A DNA stretch of 64,000 nt from Dryas octopetala. Its lineage: Eukaryota; Streptophyta; Magnoliopsida; Rosales; Rosaceae. This document shows, piece by piece, positions 10,618 through 21,751 of this stretch. The notes beneath the pieces are model-generated. The model searched no databases, was not told where the DNA came from, and saw only the letters and a list, made by a program, of their open reading frames with translations. The first letter of the stretch is position 1, and each line of letters begins with the position of its first letter. A program made the position numbers and the translations under genes. Location of the stretch: assembly GCA_963921425.1 (NCBI GenBank), contig OY992833.1, positions 18,889,738 through 18,953,737 of the forward strand, given 5' to 3'.

Positions 10618-13267
10618 CTTCTTCTTCTTTTGATGGTGGGTTTTGTGTTATGAAATTAATTAGGGTTTTCAATTAGTCCACTCCCTCATTTTTGGGTCTT
10701 TTGACACTGCATAGCAACCACTACTAATTTGTAGCATATTTGATTTTAAAAAAAATGAATGTCGCATGATAGCTTAATAAGAAAAGAGAGCTAGGTGTAC
10801 TATATATCAAGAAGACGAACAGAAGTGTAGAGAATTACATAAGTTTTTCTTCCTTTTTAAAAGAGAGTTTTAAAAATAGATATATTATTATAAAAATTTT
10901 AAAAAATTAAATGTGTAGGATATAATGTTGCATAGGTGACATTCTATAATTAAAAGCTAAAGGGTGTATGTGGAAAATAAATAATAAAAATATATACAAA
11001 CATTTAAAAAAATAAGGAGTGCAAATGGAGAAAAGAGGAGTATGAAAATCACCTCCCTTGTTTTATTCAATATTGCTCTTTCATCAAAAGTTTCCAGTTG
11101 GAAGTTTTGTTAATTTTACTTTTACATCCAATGATAAAGTAATATGGAATTATGCTTAGCAAGAGCAAGGGGATTGGTTTAGGTTGAATTGGGTTAGGTA
11201 GTCCGGCATGGCCAGATTAGGTTGACTGTTTCATATGCTTTTTCTTCTTCCTTTTTTTTGGTCGAATATATGCTTTTTCTTCAACTAAACAGTATTTATG
11301 CTTACAAAAAGTGGATGAAAAAGTATCAGCATACTAAGATATTTTAATCTGGGAATAAAACCACCAGTAGGTATATATATGTAAAACCCATGAGGCTCTC
11401 TCAAAATGCTGACTCACATATGTAGTCATGAATGTGATGGGGTTCAACAAGGTATACACCCACCTATAACCTTTTTAAACAATTCAGTCTGATGGTATTT
11501 GCTAGTGGAACCTGAAAGAGAATTATGTGGGTTAGTTAAGTAATGCCTAATTTTGGAGTGGTTGGAATCTATTTCTAGTTATATAGGACCACCTGTTCTG
11601 GAGTGTAGCTGTTATAATTTCATCTCTAAAAGTGCTTATGTCGGTACAAGATTGCAGGCTTGTGTTAGATTTCGCCATCCTGGGGTTGTATGTTTATGCC
11701 AGCAGGGGCAGATCTAGAGATTCTTGTTAGGTGGGCATAGTAGCCAGTCACTGATAAATAAAATCTTATTGATTTATTTATTTTAGCCTCCCAAATGATG
11801 AATATAGATTTATGAAAAGAGTCTGAAAATTATGTACTTTTTGGTTCCAAAAAAAATGCTACTTGTTATTTGTACATTCAAACCCATTAGAACTAAATTT
11901 TTCAGTGCCCACAATTATATGCCTTTCAGTCCCAATGACAATGATACTATCCTGAGATTTTATTTTGCAATAGGGTTATAAATTATTTGGTGCATCTAGC
12001 AGGAGTGGTTTTGGCATATTTAGTCGTTGTCCCATTCCTTGCTGTCATTTGGGTATGTGCGTGCCATATAACTAATGAGCTCAGCTAAATTTGATATTGA
12101 GCATGGGTTTTGGTTGCACTTTTGGATTCTGGAACAGTTTTTGCATTGGAGTTCATATTTGATACATGCAAGCCTCAATAGATAATTGTGGCAAATTTAT
12201 GGAATAGATGTTCCTTGAAGCAATTATAGGACTAACCTTTAAAGCAGATGCCTTTGTTGGCAAAAGCTATGTTATTATCCAGCAAGCAGGAAAAAGAAGC
12301 TATTTCAATTTAGTGTTTCTGGGATTTTTTGAAGGGAAGTTTAGTACAGGGAAAAGGCAAGAGATGCATGTTGGATTTGATAAGTCAGAGTGTAATGAAA
12401 AGAAAAAGCATTGAATTATTTATGGAGTATAAAGAGCAACAATTTGAGTTATTGCAGTAATCGTGAGAAAACCTTAAATTTTATACCTTTTATTACCTGT
12501 GGAAATTGAGTTAATTAAACCTTTTTAAGTGATCAATGGGAAATATATTTAAAGGCAAGCAGTAGTAGTCCCAATATCAGTTCAACTGACACATAATTAA
12601 TCATCAGCCAATATAGGAACAATAGCAAATCAGATATCTGGCTTAGAAAAAATCTAGTAGCATCAATTAATGCTTAGATAGCTCAATAATTTTTACCCAT
12701 GGAACTAGTACTTTTGTTTTAAAGCAAAAATTGTAATGCAAGGCACGCAAAGTGTTTTACAACCTGTGTTGCAAGCAATAAGCCACATGGCACAAGGTGA
12801 TGGTATTTAGCATAGTTGGTGTGTGTACAACTTATGAAGTGTGGATGAGGATTTGGGGTAAGGATGCATTGATATTGATATGCCCATTAAATAACTCTTG
12901 AAAACCTTTGCAAATTTTTTTTTGTGGCTTCAGTTAGTGTTGAATTTCTTTCATCATATGCTATATGCTAATTTTATATATGCATGCTATTGTCTTCCGA
13001 ATTCAAAATCAGTTTTGATATATGCCATAAACATTATATACACTTCAACAACTCTAGTCCTTTTGTATATTAGGAATGTCATTATAAAATTCAAGGTTCA
13101 ATCAATGATATAAACTTTGAACTTCTATGAAGTGTTGGATATGCTTTGTAAGTACTTGGGAAGTAACCTTATCTAATTTGAATACGATACTAGTAAGATA
13201 ATATCTATGTTAAATGATGTTTACTAAATTAGTTACCTAATATCTATGTTTATACTAAAAGGGGGAA

Positions 13268-13405
13268 CACTGACAGTTCGGATGGGGAGATTCAATATAG
13301 TTACATATTCATCATTTGATTCCTTTTAGTATCACCATAGATAGAACCATCCACTGACAGTTTGGATGGGGAGATTCAATTATTGCTTATTTAGTATCAC
13401 CATAG
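13268..13405. repeat. Two-copy direct repeat, period 84
   Basis: CACTGACAGTT, CGGATGGGGAGATTCAAT and TTTAGTATCACCATAGA occur at 13268-13341 and again at 13352-13405. The second copy has an internal deletion. Non-coding. Confidence 0.7.
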
Positions 13406-15600
13406 ACCCTCCCAAATATCAAAACAATTCTTATCACTTGCCTTGGTAATGATTGCAGCCTAGAATTTCTTCACAATATAGGAACCTTTCCTGAATATTG
13501 AGTGTGATACCAGTCCTGCACCTAATGGTGTGCCTGCGCAGGTACTGGGGCAACGTGCAGCCTTGCAAGTTGATTGGGTTTGGGGTGTTTGTGTTTGTAC
13601 TCTCTTAACTTGGCATCAATATTGTAATTGGTGTCCATTTAGTTGAACATATAATTATTTTCTCATTGAAATTGGTAGGCTTTCTGTACATGAAAGTGTA
13701 TACAAATTTGATCTGTACGCCCTGCCCTGATCATATTAATTAAATGAATAGAAAATTAGATTAAAGTCCTTGGTCAACATTTTCTTTTAATAAAAACTGG
13801 GCATCATTTTGTTTGGTTGTTTTTTTTCTTTGAAAATGTCAAAAATTAAAACATACCTTATTTTGGTTGTTGACTAAGCCTGACATCTGAGTATGTAATT
13901 TGTTTCTTACTTTTCCAGAGTACCCTCTTGTGGTATAAAAAAAAGCACTTATTTTGGTTGTTGACTCAGCCAGACATTTGAATTTTAAAAATTTGTATAG
14001 CAGCGATTGTCTTTTTTTGGTTGCTATATTGTTTGGGATCATCGTTGTTAGTACATTACATACCATCATGCATTATTAACGTACATAATAAAGCATAGAA
14101 TGTGTCTAGGTACATAATAAACCAAGTTAATATGTAGAATGAAGATGTGGTACATTTTTCCTAATAGTATAAAACCTATATAACGTATTTGGAATCTGCT
14201 ATATTGGCTATGTATTTTAGGCATGGTTTTCATATTATATAGGTGGGTGTACATTGAAAAAGAATGTGAAACTTGTTCTTTTGTTGTTTTTTGCTAAGAG
14301 AATCTGAAACTCTGGTTATTGGACCATGATTGGATATATTTGGTTATTCTTGCAGATTGCATTAAATTATAAGATAACTAATCTTCATTTGTGCTCAATA
14401 ACTTTGTTATCTTATGCAGATGGTATTCAGACTACATATTTACGGAGTTCTGTTATCTGGCTTCCGAATTTTCTTGTCCATAAATTTTTCCTCGAACGTA
14501 GATGCGGAAAATGTCAATTTTGCTGTCAGATCATCCAAAGCATTGACTTGGCTCATGTACACAGCAATTGAAGTCTGAGGTGGAGAAAAAGGAAAGAAAT
14601 TGAAAAATGAACTGGAAGTAAGAACTAAGCTGTCCAAGCCATGGATGCTGATGTGCTGATTTGCTGATTTGCTCTGACATTTTAGACGTTTTCCGGTCTG
14701 TTTCCTGGACTTGTAGTTTGTAAGCCTTCATACATGCAATTCCTCTGTGACTGATGGTTGCCATTAGGTTTGTTAAGCTTGTTAGCACAACTGTACTAAT
14801 CTTGTGTACTTGTAGCTTGTATATATATATAACGACCAAACTGGCTAAAGTTTGTACAGGAATTGTATAATTAGTGCATCCATAGATGTTTGGTAAGTGT
14901 CCATCTTCTTTAATGCCTTAAATAATTCATTGGTAGTGGGTGGTGATTAAGGATTTAGGGTTTCAGGTAACTCAAAGGCAAGGGTAAACTGCTGCGCTCC
15001 AATGAGTGTTTGTGTTGTGTATCAAGCCAATGCTTCATTTACTCCCTTGGGTAAATGATCTCTTCTTGAAGCAAAGTGGCATTAAGAAATTGATGCTCTT
15101 TTGTGGTGCTTAAAACTAACATCAGGGGTCAATTTATTGAGCTTATATGACTTAGGTAAGTGGCTGGTTCGTTCCATGATGGGTACCTGTTTATGATTCT
15201 GTTTAATCTATTTGTACACTTTAAGAAGAAGTTAACAACGATGATATAGACAAAAAGAATAAACACAATGGTTGGGGAAAGCAAATTATTCATAAAATCA
15301 GGCCACCAGTTGCCTAACAGCAATTACAAAACATTAACGTTTAACATTTAATCGAACTCACACAGGTCAAGGAACATATAGTGTATATTTATATTACACA
15401 GAGAGCTTTTGACTACAACATCTGTATAAGAATGGCAATGACTGCCAAGTACCATTTTTTCTCTTGGTACAATTTTGTATGGTCATACATAAACCTTCTT
15501 TGTTATCAAATCAGAGTTGTGATATGGACATGTATAAAGCAGTTTCCAGACAATTCCGAATTCCAGTATATAACCAGCAATAATATGTGAAGGATACAGC

Positions 15601-16458
15601 TCAAGCTTGAGACGTGAGTGTTCCATTTTTCTCTAGGTCACGTAGTCTTGCTCGTTCCATCTTCCGTTTACGCCACTCTACCAAGGCTGTTAGACATTAT
15701 GCAAATTGGTAAAATCTAGTTCATAATATTAAATAAAACAAGTAACAGGAAAACAAAAACTTGCTCGAATCATGACTTCTTGTATTTGCAGACCTCCAAC
15801 AGAGGTCACAAGTCAACTAGTGGATATATGAGAAGTAACTGCACAGGTTACGAGAGATAATTTGATGAAAATTTAATAAACAGGACCTACTAGTGTTATT
15901 CATACAAGAAACAAAAAATGATGAATCCATCTACTCCAACAATAGAAAAGATATTATGAGTGAAGCATGTCCAATGAGTTCTCTGACAGGTTATGGTTAA
16001 CATCTAACTTAAAATGCGAGCAACTATCTGATTTTTCATCAAGAACAAGTCACTTCTAAGCAAATTTTAAATCAAACAGAATGGAGGAGTATCTTATCTA
16101 TGCACAGGTAGAAGACAACACACTCATAGACAAAAAGATGAGAGGATGTAACACTAACACAGTGAACACATCTAAGGTCAAAATACATCCAGAACTGCTC
16201 ACAATATAAATTAAAGGGTTGAATATGCAATATTGCACATCAAACAAATACAACCCTAGAAGGTGCATATTATGAGAGATTTGGTATCCAAAAGTTCCAT
16301 TTCATACAACTCTTCTGATAAAGATATAACTGACACAAAAACATTCTCAACTCCAGAAGCCAGAGTGACCAATATAATTATGATACAAACACAGGGACGG
16401 AGGGAGAGAGCATATAATACAAACACTGAGAAGGAGGGAGGGAGGGAGGGAAGGAGGG

Positions 16459-16526
<68 letters not shown>

Positions 16527-18936
16527 CACCTTTCAAGCTGTTTGCTTCATTAACAGAATGAAGATCCTTCAATCTTTTAGAAAGGTCAACTGCAGCGGCC
16601 TGCCTTGTGTCTTTCTCTTGGACTGTTTCCGGTTGTGCATATGCTTCTTGTTGGATTTCCCTCACCTGAATAGGGAAGAAAATTGAACAACAATCATAAT
16701 CTACTCCAATCCATGAACTTTTGCAAGGCTAGCTGTTTGTTTGATACGGAAATAATTTAAAAAACAAAAAGTTCCAACCTTAATGGAAAGTGCACATATA
16801 TAACAGACAAGCAGGCAGTGCATACATTATCAGTTCAGTTTTTACATGAGGAACTCACCATTCATTTGTGTTTGAACTAGAAGTAGCAGAAAATCTTAAC
16901 CAGAACTATAACTAGTGAACCACAGATATAATGTTGATGCCATACTTACTCTTTTTATCAGTTCCATGGGTTGCATAGCGAGACGAATCTCTTCAGATTC
17001 TCTGACATACCTGAGTGTGGCTGCAATTGGAAATATTAAACAGTGTGTACGAGTCAATCTGAAAGTTCAATGCTCATAAAGTGATGTTTATATAAAGGAA
17101 AAGGATTAGAGGAACCCAAGTAAAGTCAATAAAATATCACAATCAAGCTTATGAATTATTCCATGTGAAGAGAAGCAACTTTTTACAGTTTCATGATTAG
17201 AGTATATTTAACTTCAAAACTACAACGGAGCATCAAAGTTTGTCCAAGAATCATGACTTAAACGAAAATGTATTTTAAGTCATCCAAATGTAGAATTCAT
17301 GCCATTGTAATGCCTACATTCAAGAAATGACTTAACGATCACCATGTTGTACCACTATTCCATTAAAATTAGCTCATTATTAATTTATTACCATCAAGTT
17401 AAATCCCATGCATTTACAGTCAGATGAATCTGGCCCAAAAAATATTCTCTGCTATAAAATTTTGAACCAAAGAGCTTATTTGATTTTGAGTTGTATACTG
17501 AGCTCTAATAGAGACCTCTTGCCAGCCAGGTACGAGAATTGATTGGTGAAAAACACATGTGCCATCCCCACAGCATGATAGAAGGCCAACTGGTAGCTCT
17601 CCTCCTTATTAAGGGGCAGTTCCTAGGTTTACTTTTGATGGAGTAGGTAGTTGAACTGTAGAGGATCTGGAAGGTTTAGGGAAAGGGGATGGCTGCCTGC
17701 TGTTTTTGTAACCCAGGCATTGGAACCAACAGAATGGGAAAATTAAATGACTAGTGAACATAAGTAAATAACTTATTATCCAGGTTTGAAGAAAGCCAAG
17801 ACACAGACATCACTATGAAACTAAACATATTACTAGAGATGACAGCTAAATGACTCCTCAGAAATCTATGATGGGTACATTTACAAAATTTTCTGACTAA
17901 ACAAAAATTAATCTTGGGGGATTGGGGGAACCAGACACAAAGATAGAAAAATATTCCAAGGTATGAACTTCCTAGAAAGCAACTTAAACATGGAATTAGG
18001 TTACATGGTTCTGTATTTCGGTCCCTAATCAAATTTCATAGCTGTTCAATAATGTCCAGTTGGGGTTTGGAAAGTTAAGTACATGGAACTAAAGCCACAA
18101 AATTAATGGATTTGAAATAACAGCTACGAAGTGTCACTTTGTTTATTTATTTAGTTTTCAGAATTGAAGCCGATCTAAATCCAAATTAGGAAGAAAACCT
18201 CATAGAATTAAAATTAAAGGATTCAATGAATGTATTGGAATAAATACAAAAAACAAATACTGAAATAAATAGAAGCCCTCAATCACAAAACTCTCAACCC
18301 TAAAATCCTAATTAAGAGCATATTCTTAAACTTTTTAACATTAAAATCCTTAACATGTCTAGAAATTTGTTACATTCACTGGCAATCTACCACAAAGCTA
18401 TACAAGAGGATCATAATACATGTATCATCCACTCCAACCAAACCAAAACAACTTGTTTCACCACCAGTTAGCAAAACCATTAAACCCCACATTAAAAGTC
18501 CAAATTTTCCCCAGCCCCAAACGAACTGGATCACCAATCCAACCAACAAGAAGAAGAAGATGTGAAAAATTGGATTCCTCATAATCCAAGAAAAATCCAC
18601 AACTTTATCATTAATCTAATCGCTCAAACAAAAAGGTTACAAAATTCAGCAAATTTAAATAATGGGTCCGCATGCTTTGCAACCATATAGAATACCCATG
18701 TCAAATTGCTGCTTGCAAAAACATTAGAGCTCCTTCATAATGAATGAAAAACAAGATGGAGGGAAAGAGAGAAACTGGCCTGAATTGGGTTGAGAGGTAG
18801 AGAATTTGGAGCGAGAAGAAGCAGAGGAGAGAAAGCCCTGAAGCAGTAGAAGAGCTGTGACCACGTTCAGCAAACACATCAGTATGGTGGCGCTCCTGAA
18901 CGATAGTCTTGGCCTCCATGATTGCTGTCCCTCCAT
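15601..18936 (-). CDS. Small single-pass membrane protein with basic tail, 4 exons
   Basis: Reconstructed exons on the minus strand: 18936-18776, 17010-16950, 16665-16530 and 15686-15601, giving 147 residues. The N-terminus (MEGQQSWRPRLSF) precedes a hydrophobic helix at about 16-37 (ATILMCLLNVVTALLLLQGF). A Ser-rich linker, a charged probably helical stretch (YVRESEEIRLAMQPMELIK, then VREIQQEAYAQPE) and a basic C-terminus (EWRKRKMERARLRDLEK) follow. The pattern suggests a type II or signal-anchored protein with a coiled-coil tail. I recall similar short plant proteins without an assigned function, so none is given. The exon 1/exon 2 junction is the weakest point: an alternative acceptor at 17021 adds about three residues with a different donor. 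Intron 3 begins almost directly in a (GA)n tract. Confidence 0.75.
16440..16524. repeat. (GA)n microsatellite abutting a splice donor
   Basis: A GGGA/GGAG-rich run followed by about 30 GA dinucleotides. On the minus strand it is a (CT)n tract beginning about six bases after the intron 3 donor (AAAG|GTGAATCTCT) of the membrane-protein gene. Confidence 0.9.
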
Positions 18937-20514
18937 TCCCTTGTGTCCTTGTTGTTGTGGATGATTTGAGAATGGTATTATAGCATTGAGCTGGTATTCA
19001 TTAGCAACGAAGATTAAGAAGAGGACCAAACAAGACCAATCCCTCCACCGCCATCCCCGGCATAACTATGAGTCGATGACTTCAAAAGTTTCTAATGTCC
19101 GAAGACCATTGGCTTGATTTTACTCCAGTCAACAACTGTAATGTTGCAATTTGCAAGTGGGTGCTATTCGAAAAACAAAAAATGAAAGAAATAAATTAAG
19201 GGTCAAATGTTCAATTACATCAACACCCAAGTCAACTTTCTCTTTTTTTTTTTTTCAGGTAAAAAAACAAACATTTTTCTTTAATTTTTATTTTTACATT
19301 TTAATATGAAAACTTTGTCTTTTTCCATTTATTTTTATGTGACCATAATTAAATTTTATTTAAAACTCATATATTTTAAAACGAGAGATCATCTACAATG
19401 CAGAGACCATATGTTATGGAAACATATTAAATAAAGGAAAATCTACATTATAATAGTGAAAATGTGAATTAACCCATCAACATTGAAGGGTCAATAACTA
19501 TTTGCATGTTGAATTTTCCTTGAAATAGTTACTTTTAAGTTTGTGACGAATTTGAAAAATTGAATCGAGTTTAATCCATGAGTTTCACTCCTAAAAGAAC
19601 TTTGGTTGAAGTGAAAGAGTAAAAAAAAACTTTGGTTGAAGTCAAAGAGTTGATTCATTCACATGCCATACATGTTGGTAGTTATAGTTAATACAAGAGT
19701 ACCAAGCATCACACATGCATGTAATATATGTGGTGTGATAATATGAAGAGAAAAAGTGTGATATGAGAGTATGAAATAGGTAGGAAGATGAAGATGCGTG
19801 AGTAGAAATTAAAATAGTGTGTAATTACTATGACAATTTTATATTTAAGTCACGAGGAGCAGTTAAATACTCACCAGTAAATAATTTAATAATACACTAA
19901 GCATTCTTTTGAGTCCATCCAACAATAATACACTAAGCATTCTTCCTTGCCCATCCTTCATGTTTTTTTATGATTTGAATTGTTATGAAATTGTTGGATG
20001 GGCTGGAAAGAGTAATTAGTGTTTTACTCTCTTTTTTAAAGACAAGAAATTCTTCTCTTAATAATAGTATATGTATATATTAGTTGAAAGTAGTAGAATT
20101 AGTTGAAATTAGAGAGCTAGAATAAAAGTAGTGGTAAGAGTAAAAACAAGGGAGATCTGAGATGGGGAGATGGAGATAAGAAAAAAGAAAAAAAGTGACA
20201 AATAAGTTTCATTTTTTTTTTTTCAAATTACCTTTAAGAGATGAACGGTGTAAGATGATACATTTGTCTTAAAGAAATAAATTGGCATTTTTCTAACAAA
20301 AATATACAAACACTGCTTTTCTTTTTTGTTTTTTGATAAAAAAACAATAGGCTTTTAGCTACAATGGTAATGAAATGATTTACCTTTCTCTATAAAAAAA
20401 CAATGAATGATTTCCAAAAAAAAAAAAAAAGGAATTATTTACTTCGAAGTAATTTGGTCTGCAAGTCAATATGCTTTAAAAAAAAAAAATAGTTTTAAAA
20501 ATGCTTAGATGTGA
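18937..20514. other. Intergenic, no gene seen
   Basis: This includes the probable promoter and 5' UTR of the minus-strand membrane-protein gene, at about 18937-19100. The rest is AT-rich with poly-A and poly-T runs and a short direct repeat (AATAATACACTAAGCATTC, at about 19889 and 19926). No gene recognised. Confidence 0.5.
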
Positions 20515-21640
20515 CTTGTGAGGAAAAGGGCCTACAGGGTGGGCTTGTAAGGTTGAGTGACCCGAGTCCGAGTCCATATGGCGGACCTAATGGAGCCAAA
20601 GTTTCGTTTAAGCTGGTTTTTATCAGTCTTCATTTTTTTCATTTTTCTTTTTTTGAACCATGGCAGTGCAAAGCAAAAAAAAAAGAAGATCGATTCGATG
20701 ATTGGGAAGCACACTGTGTATTTTGTTCTTTATCAAAATTTTAAAGATAAAATATTCCCAGGAAAAAAAAAAATGACAGTTTTAGGCTTTTTAGCTGAAG
20801 TAGTTAAGGAAATTACTTAAAATAATTTGACACGCAAAGTAGTTTCATAATTTTCCAACCAGAGGAAGCTCATATTGTAACTTAAAAAGTTATTTGAATA
20901 CATTTGACCAAAACCGTGAGCGGCAGGATTCGAACCTGCGCGGGCAGAGCCCACATGATTTCTAGTCATGCCCGATAACCACTCCGGCACGCTCACCACA
21001 TGGGGACTTGGCCTTAAAGTATTATATTTAATCGTCACAGCTGCCTACAGGGTTGGGTTGTGACTTGTGAGGTTGAGTCAAAGGTTCATAGCTTGATAAG
21101 GCATTGGTTTTATTCAACTGGGTCATCCCATGGTCGTGTTCAGTGTCCACCATAAGTTAACTTTGCATGGATGACTCATCTCATGGTAGGCTAAGCCTAT
21201 CTTTGGCTCTCTACTCTCTTGTCTGCTCCTGAGCGAGAGCAGCTTAACCAGGTGACTCTTCATTTCACTGTAAGTGCAACAGCCTAGAGCAACTCCAACG
21301 TACTTCTCAATTTAACACTCTGAACCAAAGCTTTTAACTTCCGGAAGCACAAGTAAGTGTTTGTGTTTTCTTTATTTGAACTTTTTGGAGTGATTTTTTT
21401 TTTTTTCTTTTTTTGTAATGCAATGAATACCCTTTTGCGTTTTGTTTTGTTTTTGGGATAATTGGGATGCCGCGAGCTGTTTTAGTTGGCTTGATGTTGT
21501 TTTTAGGGTGAAATTGGAATGGGTTTTGTGTGCTTTTGTTTATACAGCGGTAGGTTGAATTGGGTTATGTGCTTTGATACGAATATATTGCTTGAAAAGA
21601 TGAATGATGTGGTGGTTAGGATTATATTTTCAATTGTAGC
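20515..21640 (+). repeat. Segmental duplication, copy 1 (tRNA-Ser plus gatB leader)
   Basis: Shares several long blocks with 31150-31860. Examples are GGGCCTACAGGGT, GACCCGAGTCCGAGTCCATA, GAGCCAAAGTTTCGTTTAAG, the whole tRNA-Ser gene, GGAAGCACAAGTAA, and GGGTTTTGTG with flanking sequence. The block order differs. Here the GGGCCTACAG block precedes the tRNA, and a second degenerate copy (GCCTACAGGGTTGGG) follows it at about 21043. In copy 2 the GGGCCTACAG block lies after the tRNA. Confidence 0.8.
20915..20996 (-). tRNA. trnS-AGA: tRNA-Ser (anticodon AGA)
   Basis: 82-nt nuclear tRNA gene. Acceptor arms GTGAGCG and CGCTCAC pair perfectly, with discriminator G. The anticodon stem is CATGA/TCATG with loop CTAGAAA, so the anticodon is AGA (Ser, codons UCU/UCC after inosine modification). 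The long variable arm (GTGGGCTCTGCCCGC) is the class II hallmark of tRNA-Ser. The T-arm is GCAGGTTCGAATCCTGC. The internal A and B boxes are intact and there is no intron. A second gene copy lies at 31167-31248. Confidence 0.96.
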
Positions 21641-21751
21641 TGTTTCTTTGAATCAATTTAGATTCAAAATCTGATTTTCAGCTAACTATGCATTGCTTGA
21701 TGTTTGCAAAGGCAGCCTGTGCATTGTTGGATTTCCAATTGGATTAAGAAG
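21290..21751 (+). promoter_or_regulatory. gatB leader with probable 5' UTR intron
   Basis: A leader exon ending GGAAGCACAA is followed by a good donor (GTAAGTG, from 21353). A polypyrimidine-poor acceptor GGCAG at 21711-21715 lies 36 bases before the ATG. The same leader and donor region reappears in the 31.5 kb duplicate, which suggests it was an ancestral functional unit. Transcription start is not determinable. Confidence 0.5.

Larger units (their letters stand above)
9145..15600. other. Long intergenic interval with short tandem duplications
   Basis: No protein domain recognised on either strand. Contents seen: a two-copy repeat of period ~110 (10397-10617), a two-copy repeat containing GACAGTTCGGATGGGG (13268-13405), and a two-copy repeat of TTATTTTGGTTGTTGAC (13858-13980). 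Around 11703 is GGGGCAGATCTAGAGATTC, resembling a common degenerate plant repeat. Acceptor-like CAG sites at about 14356 and 14420 precede less AT-rich sequence to about 14850. That could be a spliced 3' UTR exon or a non-coding transcript, but this is speculation. Confidence 0.45.

Noticed and set aside
14326..14860. Candidate protein-coding exons after the SUVH gene
   Set aside because: Acceptor-like sites are present, but the frames are short, unlike known proteins, and lack matching donors. A UTR or non-coding transcript remains possible.
16263..16553. Open frame ending in long Arg-Glu repeats
   Set aside because: The repeats are the translation of the (GA)n microsatellite. The real gene is on the opposite strand.
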